Notes under the pieces: generated by a model
Told to the model about the DNA's origin: nothing
What the model saw: only the letters and a program-made list of their open reading frames with translations
Databases searched by the model: none
Source of the DNA: G965215055 sp965215055
Lineage (GTDB): Bacteria > Pseudomonadota > Gammaproteobacteria > UBA4575
DNA: 64,000 bases
Assembly: GCA_965215055.1 (NCBI GenBank)
Contig: OZ244046.1
Coordinates: 806,001-870,000, forward strand
Direction of reading: 5' to 3'
Shown: positions 1-7,656 of the stretch, one piece after another
Layout of the letters: every line of letters begins with the position of its first letter
How positions within the stretch are numbered: the stretch's first letter is position 1
Position numbers and translations under genes: made by a program

Positions 1-376
1 GCAGGAAGAACAGTCCCATCTCGCCTGGTGTGAAAAACGGCTCACAGAACTCAATGCTCGCCGCAGTGCTTTTACTCCCTTTTGGTACTCGGGCTCTTAT
101 ATTATCGGCGCCACGACGGGCGTATTTGGGGACAAGTGGAGCTTAGGGTTTATTTCAGAAACTGAAAAACAAGTAGTACGGCACCTTGACAAACATCTCG
201 CGCGTCTGCCGGAACAGGATCAAAAGAGTCGTGCGATTTTACTAAAAATGCGTGAAGACGAAGCCATGCATGACAAGACTGCACAGAGCGCAGGTGCACA
301 CGAACTCCCCGAGACCGTCAAGTTGCTGATGAGGATGGGATCAAAGATTATGACCGGAACGGCTTACTGGATTTAG
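1..376 (+). CDS. coq7: Coq7-type 5-demethoxyubiquinol hydroxylase, C-terminal part (cut by window start)
   Basis: Reading from base 2, the open frame gives about 124 residues ending in MTGTAYWI and a TAG at 374-376. The two ExxH motifs (EEQSH at the very start and EDEAMHD about 40 residues before the end) are the di-iron ligands of the Coq7 family. The stretch FWYSGSYIIGATTGVFGDKW and the terminus also match family pattern. The enzyme performs the oxygen-dependent hydroxylation late in ubiquinone synthesis at the inner membrane, so it implies an aerobic quinone-using cell. The start lies outside the window. The last 29 bases overlap the 3' end of the convergent speD. Confidence 0.9.
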   Translation, partial: QEEQSHLAWCEKRLTELNARRSAFTPFWYSGSYIIGATTGVFGDKWSLGFISETEKQVVRHLDKHLARLPEQDQKSRAILLKMREDEAMHDKTAQSAGAHELPETVKLLMRMGSKIMTGTAYWI

Positions 377-1217
377 TCCAGCTCATGGACCCCTGGTCCA
401 AAGAATTGATTCCATAAAATATCTCACTCATTTCCTTTCTGAGATGCTGCTCTATCCTCACTAGCTCATCGACGTGAAACTCATGCTCACCCTTTCCAAA
501 CAGGTAATTACTTATCTGGAAGTCGTTCAGCAGCATCTTCGTGTGAAAGATGTTTTCCTGGCCTGCATTCATATCAACCATTTGGTACTGCTTCTTTGTT
601 TCTGCGGATAAATAGTCCTGGATAGAAACCATTGCATGGTCGATATAGTGTTTCCGTCCAGCAATATCTCGTGTAAATCCACGCACGCGATAGTCCAGAA
701 TGACAATATCTTCATTAAAACTGTCAATTAAATAGTTCAGGGCCTTAAGTGGCGAAATGCGCCCACAAGTAGACACGTCAATGTCTACACGAAACGTACT
801 GATACCATTACAGGGATGACTTTCGGGATAGGTATGCGCCGTTACATGGCTCTTGTCTAAATGTGCTACCGCAGACTTTTTCAACGTGCCAATTGCCATA
901 TTATTGTTGCGTGCTTTATTTTGAGCGAAAATCATTTCGGTCAAAGTGGGTTCCTCTGATATCAAGCAGGCGACACTTGCTCCACGAGGCTCATAATCAT
1001 GAACAGCCATGTTCAGTATATTGGCACCAATCATACCAGCAACCTCGGTCAGCACGCCTTGCAGTCGCTGTACACCGTAGGCTTCATCCACATATTGCAG
1101 ATATTCCTGCTGATGCGCTGGCGTATGCGCATAGCAAATATCATAAAAATTAAAACTTAACGTCTTGGTAAGGTTATTAAACCCGCATAATTCGGCCTTC
1201 GGGTTTTTGATATTCAC
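348..1217 (-). CDS. speD: S-adenosylmethionine decarboxylase proenzyme (E. coli SpeD type)
   Basis: This 289-residue protein makes decarboxylated SAM, the aminopropyl donor for spermidine. The self-cleavage site that generates the pyruvoyl group is visible as DKSHVTAHTYPE, around Lys122-Ser123. The sequence follows the long gammaproteobacterial SpeD class (about 264 residues) rather than the short Thermotoga/Bacillus class. It starts with GTG at 1217 and carries a C-terminal extension that runs 29 bases into the end of convergent coq7. The neighbours yhfA (upstream, same strand) and coq7 are its usual partners in Pseudomonas-like genomes. Confidence 0.93.
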   Translation of the reverse strand: MNIKNPKAELCGFNNLTKTLSFNFYDICYAHTPAHQQEYLQYVDEAYGVQRLQGVLTEVAGMIGANILNMAVHDYEPRGASVACLISEEPTLTEMIFAQNKARNNNMAIGTLKKSAVAHLDKSHVTAHTYPESHPCNGISTFRVDIDVSTCGRISPLKALNYLIDSFNEDIVILDYRVRGFTRDIAGRKHYIDHAMVSIQDYLSAETKKQYQMVDMNAGQENIFHTKMLLNDFQISNYLFGKGEHEFHVDELVRIEQHLRKEMSEIFYGINSLDQGSMSWTKSSKPFRS

Positions 1218-1236
1218 GATACTTTATACGCTGAAG

Positions 1237-1671
1237 CTATCCAGGCGCGTTCGTGCTATCCGTCAATATCTCATAATCATAAGACACGTCTACACTATCG
1301 CGCAACATCATTACAACCGAGCAGTACTTCTCCATGGACAACTCCACCGCCCGCTTTACGAATCTTTCATTCAGGTTTGCGCCGACAAGAATAAAATGAA
1401 GGTGAATTTCAGTAAATACAGCCGGGATAGCATCAGCGCGCTTAGCCTCGACGACAACTTGGCAATCCCCTATTGACTGTTGCGACTTCTCCAGTATCTC
1501 CACCACGTCAAAGGCGCTGCAACCTCCCAAACCAACCAGGACCATCTCCATGGGACGCGCGGCCAGATTCCGACCACCGTGATCGGGAGGTCCGTCCATT
1601 TCAACAGTGTGCCCACTACCGGTTTCCGCTACAAACCTCCTCTGCTCCATCCATTTAATTCGCGCTTTCAT
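1237..1671 (-). CDS. yhfA: OsmC-family protein, YhfA type
   Basis: A 144-residue OsmC/Ohr-fold protein close to E. coli YhfA throughout (MKARIKWMEQ... start, PMEMVLVGLGGCSAFDVV, LHFILVGANL, MEKYCSVVMML). The two conserved cysteines of the OsmC fold fall at about residues 51 and 117. OsmC/Ohr proteins reduce organic hydroperoxides; the YhfA branch has no firmly established substrate. The ATG at 1671 matches the family start; an open frame continues 11 codons further upstream but is unlikely to be used. It lies 19 bases upstream of speD and probably belongs to the same transcript. Confidence 0.88.
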   Translation of the reverse strand: MKARIKWMEQRRFVAETGSGHTVEMDGPPDHGGRNLAARPMEMVLVGLGGCSAFDVVEILEKSQQSIGDCQVVVEAKRADAIPAVFTEIHLHFILVGANLNERFVKRAVELSMEKYCSVVMMLRDSVDVSYDYEILTDSTNAPG

Positions 1672-1832
1672 TGTTACCATCAGGTTACTCGCAAGCCTGC
1701 TCATCCTGCAACACCAAAGGTAAACATATCTGTATTGTATCCAATTTACTTGGATGAGCGAGTTTACAACCGTATTAAGATATTAAGCTCAAAGCGGCGA
1801 AGAAACGTACAAGTGCATACACACACTGTCAA

Positions 1833-3905
1833 TTACTGATACTTGACGGAAATACCAAAATGCACGCCTGCTCCAGGCAAGGGGGCACGTTGCGCATTAA
1901 AGGAGCTATGTCTACGCGCATCTTCATCCAGTAAATTTTCGCCACGCAAAAACAACCTCACATCTGCATCGGCAACTGGAACAGTATAACTTACTCCTGC
2001 ATTCAGCATGGTGTAATTATCCGTTTCCATTTCCAGATGTGCGGTATGTTCTTGATCATCGACATATGTAAGCTGCATGTTTGCATGCCAATAACCACGA
2101 TCAAAATCCAGGTCCAAACCTATCCTGCGTGGCGGTATGCGCGGTAGACTCCCACCCTCAGAGTCGCGTATCTCACCTCTCACCTGATCCATGAAAAGCC
2201 TGCCGTCAAGTGTATAGGAAGAAGTATTAATCAAGCGCGAGATGATTTCTGCTTCAATTCCATAAAACTCAACATCCTCATTAACATAATCGCCAAGCAG
2301 CAATTCCCCTTCATGGTCTGCAGTACCATCTTTATCCTCATCAACAGACTGTAAAAAGATGTAGTCATTTACACGATTATAAAAAGTATTTACTTGCCAT
2401 CTGAATTTCTCATGCTTTTTACCCAAGCCAATTTCAAAATTAAAAGATTTCTCTTCATCAAGGTCTGTATTTCCTCGCTCAAAGGTAAGCACAGCTAAAT
2501 GAGGTCCATACGCAAACAACGCAGCTTCATCAGGAGCCCGTTCAGAACGCGAAAGATTGAGACTCAGCTTCACATCATTTGCGAAGCTACGAATCAGACC
2601 TAGAGACGCAGAAAATGCATCAAAGTCTTCATCGGAACCAGCTTCCGGATCATACTCTACCCGTTCCACCCGCGCGCCAATTTCAACGTCCCAATTGCCT
2701 AACTCACGTTGCGCAATTGCAAATAAACCATAGAGTTCTGAATCAACCGGGGCAACAAAGGCCTCCTCGCCGGTGGCAAAAAGCTCTTTATCGTTATATT
2801 GAAATCCAAATACAGTTGACCAGTTCAACAGCCCAGTAAACAACTCCAGCCGATTTTCCCATGCCTTACTTTTGAATGTAACTGCTAATTCTCCGTTAGG
2901 TTCGACCTCATCATGCTCATAGTCAACATGACCTGTTCGCAGTGAAATTTGTTCTATACCGGAAACGGGGTTGATTAATTTTGCAATGAGATCATATCGG
3001 TTTTGATTCATATCTACCCGAACGCCTCCATCTTCGTCATGCTCATCATGCTCATCATGCTCATCATGCTCGTCATGCTCGTCATGCTCATCATGCTCGT
3101 CATGTCCATGTTCACCATGCTCATGGCCCGGCATGCCATAGTCGGTCTTGAATTGACTATAAGACAATCCCAGAATGAACGAATCATTGATAAACGCGCC
3201 ACCAGCCCCCCAGGACTCTGTGGCATCAATATCCGAGTTTCTTAAACGTCCACGGTCCTCACGATCTTCTTCATCGGCAAAGCCATCGATATCGTAATCA
3301 TTGGTTTTCCGATAAGTGTAATCTCCATGCCAAGCAAAACTCCCGGTACCGCCATTTAATTCAATGTTACTGGTGGTACCGTCGGAAACGGAAGCATGCC
3401 CTATATTTACATCAACCTCGAAAGGAGAAGCAGGTACTTCTTCGAGCAATCGATCGTTCACAATGTTTACTACTCCGCCAATTGCGCCACTACCAAATCG
3501 CAGTGTAGAGGGACCACGAATAACTTCAATCTGATTAGCCGTATACGGCTCTATCGATACTGCATGATCTTCACTTAACGAGGATACATCGAGCGAATCA
3601 ATTCCATTTTCCAATATGCGCACGCGATTTGCCCCCAAACCCCGTATAATCGGATAACTCGCACCAGGTGCGAAATAGGTAGAACTCATTCCAAGTTCCC
3701 GGTTTAGTGTTTCACCAATTGAAGATTTACGTTTTTCCTCCAGCTCTTCACCTGTAATAATTGTTACAGACTGCACAAGATCGTCCGGTAACCTATTGTG
3801 AAAGGCAGGTGCTCTCACCTCTATCGTATCCAGTTCCTCTGCCGACATTGCGACCTGCGGAATTAACAGCGCTAAGGAAAGAACAACTGTACGCAATTTT
3901 TTCAT
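1833..3905 (-). CDS. znuD: TonB-dependent outer-membrane receptor with His/Asp/Glu-rich loop, probable zinc receptor (ZnuD-like)
   Basis: A 690-residue receptor: signal peptide (MKKLRTVVLSLALLIPQVAMSA), TonB-box-like segment after cleavage (DTIEVRAP), plug domain (about 40-150, with RIMENG-type RILENGIDSLDVSS and GSGAIGGVVNIV), then a beta-barrel ending in an aromatic-type terminus (SVKYQ). At about residues 262-292 there is a run of H, D and E (GHEHGEHGHDEHDEHDEHDE...), as in the metal-binding external loop of ZnuD receptors. Zinc as the substrate is inferred from that loop, from the divergent zur gene at 4215, and from the Zur-box-like palindrome at 3953-3969 in its promoter region. Other divalent metals cannot be excluded. 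Confidence 0.85.
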   Translation of the reverse strand: MKKLRTVVLSLALLIPQVAMSAEELDTIEVRAPAFHNRLPDDLVQSVTIITGEELEEKRKSSIGETLNRELGMSSTYFAPGASYPIIRGLGANRVRILENGIDSLDVSSLSEDHAVSIEPYTANQIEVIRGPSTLRFGSGAIGGVVNIVNDRLLEEVPASPFEVDVNIGHASVSDGTTSNIELNGGTGSFAWHGDYTYRKTNDYDIDGFADEEDREDRGRLRNSDIDATESWGAGGAFINDSFILGLSYSQFKTDYGMPGHEHGEHGHDEHDEHDEHDEHDEHDEHDEHDEDGGVRVDMNQNRYDLIAKLINPVSGIEQISLRTGHVDYEHDEVEPNGELAVTFKSKAWENRLELFTGLLNWSTVFGFQYNDKELFATGEEAFVAPVDSELYGLFAIAQRELGNWDVEIGARVERVEYDPEAGSDEDFDAFSASLGLIRSFANDVKLSLNLSRSERAPDEAALFAYGPHLAVLTFERGNTDLDEEKSFNFEIGLGKKHEKFRWQVNTFYNRVNDYIFLQSVDEDKDGTADHEGELLLGDYVNEDVEFYGIEAEIISRLINTSSYTLDGRLFMDQVRGEIRDSEGGSLPRIPPRRIGLDLDFDRGYWHANMQLTYVDDQEHTAHLEMETDNYTMLNAGVSYTVPVADADVRLFLRGENLLDEDARRHSSFNAQRAPLPGAGVHFGISVKYQ
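3034..3105 (-). repeat. Nine-base tandem repeat encoding Asp-Glu-His units
   Basis: About eight consecutive 9-base units, alternating TCATCATGC and TCGTCATGC on the + strand, lie inside the receptor gene and encode repeated Glu-His-Asp triads. Because the unit is a multiple of three, gain or loss of copies changes only the length of the metal-binding loop and never the reading frame. The near-identity of the units suggests recent slippage. Confidence 0.9.
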
Positions 3906-3952
3906 CTTGGCCTCCTTGGCCTCATCGAATAATAAATACTTCTACATCATAT

Positions 3953-3969
3953 ATGTTATTATATAACAT
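3953..3969. promoter_or_regulatory. Probable Zur operator upstream of the TonB receptor
   Basis: A perfect inverted repeat, ATGTTAT-TAT-ATAACAT, lies 48 bases upstream of the receptor start. It resembles the gammaproteobacterial Zur box core (GTTATA-N-TATAAC) with a slightly different centre. Repression by zinc-loaded Zur is inferred. Confidence 0.65.
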
Positions 3970-4167
3970 AACAAATCTCGAGTGAGAATGCCAATCCCAA
4001 CGACAATTTTGTTATCGCAAGGTGAAAACGATAGAATATCCAGCCTAATCAGCTTGAGAAGCTTCGCGAATGATCGTTTTAGTAGTGTGTTTTGCAGGAA
4101 ATGTGCTACGCAGATACGGGACTATGCTTTGCACAAAGTCCCGCTGTTGAAAAGCGTTAAAGAGTAT

Positions 4168-4182
4168 TGTTATAATATAACA
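4168..4182. promoter_or_regulatory. Probable Zur operator upstream of zur (autoregulation)
   Basis: The sequence TGTTATAATATAACA is a perfect 15-base palindrome and matches the known gammaproteobacterial Zur-box core GTTATA-N-TATAAC exactly. It ends 32 bases before the zur start codon, a position suited to repressing the zur-merC transcript. Confidence 0.75.
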
Positions 4183-4214
4183 TATGTTTAGTATATGAAT
4201 GAGTATGAACCGAC

Positions 4215-4676
4215 ATGTGGAAAAGGCACAGCCATGCTAAATGTGTAAACGATGCGATGAAGCGCGCCGAGCTACTATGCTCAAAACACAGCAGCAAACT
4301 AACACCGATTCGCAGGAAGGTATTAAAACTGGTATGGGACAGTCACAAGCCGATAAAGGCCTATGAGATATTAGCCCGATTGAGCACTGGTAATTTTATT
4401 GAAAAACCACCCACCGTATACCGCGCGCTTGATTTCCTGCTCGAAAATAATCTGGTGCATCGCATTGAAAGTCTGAACGCCTACGTTGGGTGCAGCATTG
4501 AACATCGAAGCTGCGGTAGCAAGTTTTTCATCTGTGATCAATGCAACGAAGTTGAAGAGTTAAACGAACCAAAACTTAACAAGGTGTTAACCGGCGCCAG
4601 CAAGAAACAGAATTTTATTCCACATCTTGTAAACATCGAAATCCACGGAATGTGCGCCCAATGCGCACAACAATAA
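4215..4676 (+). CDS. zur: Zinc uptake regulator Zur (Fur family)
   Basis: This 153-residue protein has the Fur-family winged helix (residues about 28-85, including SKLTPIRRKVLKL and the recognition segment KPPTVYRALDFLLENNLVHRIES, nearly the same as E. coli Zur). The structural zinc site is formed by Cys107-x2-Cys110 and Cys147-x2-Cys150. Zinc-loaded Zur represses zinc uptake genes. KPPTVYRALDFLLE is characteristic of Zur rather than Fur, and the context (ZnuD-like receptor, operators) agrees. The exact start is uncertain; Met15 (4257) is an alternative. Confidence 0.88.
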   Translation: MWKRHSHAKCVNDAMKRAELLCSKHSSKLTPIRRKVLKLVWDSHKPIKAYEILARLSTGNFIEKPPTVYRALDFLLENNLVHRIESLNAYVGCSIEHRSCGSKFFICDQCNEVEELNEPKLNKVLTGASKKQNFIPHLVNIEIHGMCAQCAQQ

Positions 4677-4689
4677 GAGGAAGTAAAAA

Positions 4690-5118
4690 ATGTCGAAACT
4701 TCACTATGACCGTATAGCAATCGCCTTGTCCGGCACTTGCGTCGTACACTGCGTTGCACTGCCAATCATCGCGGGCCTAATCCCCGTATTAGAAAATATC
4801 ATACGGCACGACGGTAACCACTTGCATGAATTCTGGTTTCACCAATTCATTCTGTTATTTATTTTGCCGATCAGCATTTTTGCCCTGATTTCGGGATATC
4901 GCTTCCATAAAAAACTTGTACCCATCTTAATCAGTGGTGCAGGCTTGCTCGTCCTGGTTTTTACCGCCATCTTTGCTGAAGACCTGATTGTCGCTCACGT
5001 CATTCCGCACTCCGGAGAGACTTGGCTCACTATTGCTGGCGGCATCATCCATGCCTTTGGGCATATATTAAACTACAGGGAAACCAAAAGTCTTCGGGTT
5101 AAATGCGCCACTATTTAG
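4690..5118 (+). CDS. MerC-domain inner-membrane protein
   Basis: A 142-residue integral membrane protein with about four hydrophobic segments and the MerC-type CVVHCVALP motif (Cys17, Cys21) in the first helix. A good ribosome site (AGAGGAAG) precedes the ATG, 13 bases after zur, so the two are probably cotranscribed under Zur control. MerC proteins of mercury operons move Hg(II); chromosomal MerC-domain proteins next to zur are more likely to handle zinc or another metal, but transport direction and substrate cannot be read from the sequence. Confidence 0.75.
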   Translation: MSKLHYDRIAIALSGTCVVHCVALPIIAGLIPVLENIIRHDGNHLHEFWFHQFILLFILPISIFALISGYRFHKKLVPILISGAGLLVLVFTAIFAEDLIVAHVIPHSGETWLTIAGGIIHAFGHILNYRETKSLRVKCATI

Positions 5119-5169
5119 ATGTTCCACGGCAAGCCTCATGCAGTAAGTTGACGCACGATCTTTTGGCAG

Positions 5170-5967
5170 CTAAAAAAACAGTTCTTTTAGCTTGGCACCC
5201 GGGTCCTCGGCGAGCATAAATGCCTCTCCTACAAGGAAAGAATTTACGCCGTTTGCCATCATCATAGCGATGTCGTCTTTTGAGTGTATACCGCTTTCAG
5301 TTACCACGTGACATGCGGCTGGAATCCTGTGCAACAGGTCCAGGGTCGTGTCCAGAGACGTAGTAAACGTATGCAGATTGCGGTTGTTAATCCCGATTAG
5401 CGTGGGCTCAAGCTGAAGCACGCGGTTCAATTCATCTTCATTATGCACCTCTACCAGCACGTCCAGGCACAACTCCTTCGCCAACTGGTAAAGTTCCACC
5501 ATCTGGTCATCTGCCAAGGCCGCAACAATTAATAGCAGGCAGTCAGCGGCAACGGCCCGCGTTTCATATACCTGGTAGGCGTCAATGATGAAGTCCTTGC
5601 GCAAAATCGGGACAAAACAGGTTTTACGCACCAACTCCAGGATGGCACAGGAGCCCTTGAAAAATTTACCATCGGTCAATACCGATACACAGGTCGCGCC
5701 ATTCGCCTGGTAGCTGGCAGCGATTTGCATAGGGTTGAAGTCAGCTCTCAAAATTCCCTTGCTCGGGGATGCGCGTTTGACTTCAGCGATTACACCTGGG
5801 CGTTCAGCAACCTGTGCACTACGCAATGCTGCTTCAAAGTTCCCTGGACTGGGAGCATCGGCTGCCCACTCCTGCATTTTTTCAATGGTTACACGCTGTT
5901 TACGTTCTGCCAATTCTTTTCTTTTATGCCTTAATATCCCGGCAAGGATTTCCGGTTGCGCAGACAT
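5170..5967 (-). CDS. trpC: Indole-3-glycerol phosphate synthase
   Basis: A 265-residue TIM-barrel enzyme of tryptophan synthesis that closes the ring of carboxyphenylamino-deoxyribulose phosphate. Family motifs include VIAEVKRASPSKG (about 59-71), LRKDFIIDAYQVYE, VEVHNEDEL, IGINNRNLHTF and TESGI. It is the monofunctional form, not fused to TrpF. The start lies 3 bases after the trpD stop, so the two are tightly coupled in the trpE-trpG-trpD-trpC operon. Confidence 0.96.
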   Translation of the reverse strand: MSAQPEILAGILRHKRKELAERKQRVTIEKMQEWAADAPSPGNFEAALRSAQVAERPGVIAEVKRASPSKGILRADFNPMQIAASYQANGATCVSVLTDGKFFKGSCAILELVRKTCFVPILRKDFIIDAYQVYETRAVAADCLLLIVAALADDQMVELYQLAKELCLDVLVEVHNEDELNRVLQLEPTLIGINNRNLHTFTTSLDTTLDLLHRIPAACHVVTESGIHSKDDIAMMMANGVNSFLVGEAFMLAEDPGAKLKELFF

Positions 5968-5970
5968 GAT

Positions 5971-6990
5971 TCAATTCAGAGTATTCGTATATTCAACGTA
6001 TTGCTGAAACTTGCGCATTGCAGCACCCGTTGCAATGGCAGCACGCGCCATTTCCACGCCCTCTGACAACGTGGACGCCTTGTCACTCGCATATAATGCG
6101 GCACCGGCATTCAGACTTACAATATCCAAGGCAGCACCTGGTTGGTTGCTGAACACGTCACTCACAAGCTGTAGGCTCTGCGTCACATCTTGCACGACAA
6201 CGTCCTCAAGACGGCTTTGGCTGATGCCATATTGCCGCGGGGAGATTTGATAATGACGTATTTCGCCTTCCTTCAACTCCACCACTTTCGTCTCATCCGC
6301 AATACTGATCTCATCCAAGCCGTCATCCGAATGCACCACCAGCACATGGCGGCTGCCAAGCAATTGCAATACCTGTGCAAGCGGCTCCAGCCAGTGTGCA
6401 CTGAAGACGCCCAACACCTGATGAGGTGCATTGGCGGGATTGGTTAAGGGCCCCAACAAGTTGAACATGGTGCGCACACCCAGTTCCTTGCGGGGTCCGA
6501 TCACGTGCTTCATGGCACCATGATGGGCTGGTGCAAATAAAAACCCGATGCCCAGTTCTTCTATGCCATTTGCAACCTGTCGTGGGGTCAGTTGCAGATT
6601 TGCTCCTGCAGCCTCCAGCAAGTCAGCACTGCCGCTTTTACTGGAGATTGAGCGGTTGCCATGTTTAGCCACTCTCCCTCCCGCCGCTGCAGTGACAAAT
6701 GCAGCTGCGGTAGAGACATTGAACGTGCTTTTGGCATCCCCGCCGGTGCCGCAGGTATCGACAAGATTTTCTGTAGCAACCTCAACCTTGACAGCAAACT
6801 CGCGCATTACGACAGCTGCGGCAACAAGCTCAGAAACCGATTCGCCCTTCATGCGCAAGGCAACCAGCAGCCCTGCGATTTGCACGGGCGTCACCTTGCC
6901 GGACATCACCGCACGCATGACGGCGGTCATCTTTTCCATAGTGAGATCGTTACCATCGATGACAGCCTGGATGACTTGTTGAACATTCAC
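5971..6990 (-). CDS. trpD: Anthranilate phosphoribosyltransferase
   Basis: This 339-residue enzyme transfers phosphoribose from PRPP to anthranilate. The signature CGTGGDAKSTFNVSTAAAFV (about residue 81), KHGNRSISSKSGSADLLEAAG and MFNLLGPLTNPANAP are intact. It is a stand-alone TrpD, not fused to TrpG. It lies between trpG (24 bases upstream) and trpC (3 bases downstream). Confidence 0.96.
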   Translation of the reverse strand: MNVQQVIQAVIDGNDLTMEKMTAVMRAVMSGKVTPVQIAGLLVALRMKGESVSELVAAAVVMREFAVKVEVATENLVDTCGTGGDAKSTFNVSTAAAFVTAAAGGRVAKHGNRSISSKSGSADLLEAAGANLQLTPRQVANGIEELGIGFLFAPAHHGAMKHVIGPRKELGVRTMFNLLGPLTNPANAPHQVLGVFSAHWLEPLAQVLQLLGSRHVLVVHSDDGLDEISIADETKVVELKEGEIRHYQISPRQYGISQSRLEDVVVQDVTQSLQLVSDVFSNQPGAALDIVSLNAGAALYASDKASTLSEGVEMARAAIATGAAMRKFQQYVEYTNTLN

Positions 6991-7014
6991 AGTTTCAAAT
7001 GCTCCATGCTCAAG

Positions 7015-7614
7015 TTATCCATTGCGAGGGGGTTTATTCTGGCGGATAAAATTAGTCAGTAAATGATGGCCTAAATCAGTCAAGATCGATTCAGGATGAA
7101 ACTGCACGCCTTCCACTGCAAATTGCTTATGCCTGACACCCATGATCTCGTCCAGTCCACCAGAGTCGGACTGCGTCCATGCCGTCACTTCCAGGCATTC
7201 CGGAACGCTATCTTTTTCAATAACCAGGGAATGATAGCGCGTAGCAATAAATGGATTATCACATTTCTCAAATACATGCGTGTCCCGATGATAAATCATG
7301 GAAGTCTTGCCGTGCATTACTGCACCCGCCTTTACTATTTTTCCACCATAGGCCTGTCCGATACTCTGGTGTCCTAAACAAACACCCAGAATTGGTGTCT
7401 CGCCGCCAAATGCAGTGATGACATCAAGAGAAATACCGGCTTCATTCGGTGTACACGGGCCGGGTGAAATCACGATGTATTCAGGCCGCATCGCCCTTAT
7501 TTCATCGATCCCTACCTGGTCATTACGCACTACTTTTACTTCTTCACCAATCTCGCCCAGGTACTGCACTAGGTTGTAGGTGAAGGAGTCATAGTTGTCT
7601 ATCATTAAAACCAT
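7015..7614 (-). CDS. trpG: Anthranilate synthase component II (glutamine amidotransferase)
   Basis: A class I amidotransferase that supplies ammonia to TrpE. It has the oxyanion motif VISPGPCTPNEAG, the catalytic Cys in GVCLGHQSIGQ and the His-Glu pair in VQFHPESIL. I place the start at the ATG at 7614 (MVLMIDNYDSFTYN), as in the family; an open frame extends nine codons upstream. In related bacteria the same subunit can also serve p-aminobenzoate synthase, which is possible here but not shown. Confidence 0.94.
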   Translation of the reverse strand: MVLMIDNYDSFTYNLVQYLGEIGEEVKVVRNDQVGIDEIRAMRPEYIVISPGPCTPNEAGISLDVITAFGGETPILGVCLGHQSIGQAYGGKIVKAGAVMHGKTSMIYHRDTHVFEKCDNPFIATRYHSLVIEKDSVPECLEVTAWTQSDSGGLDEIMGVRHKQFAVEGVQFHPESILTDLGHHLLTNFIRQNKPPRNG

Positions 7615-7656
7615 AGTTGCATCTATATCATCATCACGCACATTTCACCGGAACGG

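Larger units (their letters stand above)
3906..4214. promoter_or_regulatory. Divergent regulatory region between the TonB receptor and zur
   Basis: This 309-base gap separates the receptor (leftward) from zur (rightward) and contains one Zur-box-like palindrome near each gene. It is AT-rich at both ends. A 69-codon open frame at 3982-4191 shows no protein-like features and would overlap the second operator, so it is not called. No RNA gene is recognisable. Confidence 0.7.

Noticed and set aside
3034..3105. CRISPR-like array
   Set aside because: The unit is nine bases, has no spacers and codes in frame for a protein loop.
3982..4191. 69-codon open frame between the receptor and zur
   Set aside because: No protein-like pattern, and it overlaps the probable Zur operator.
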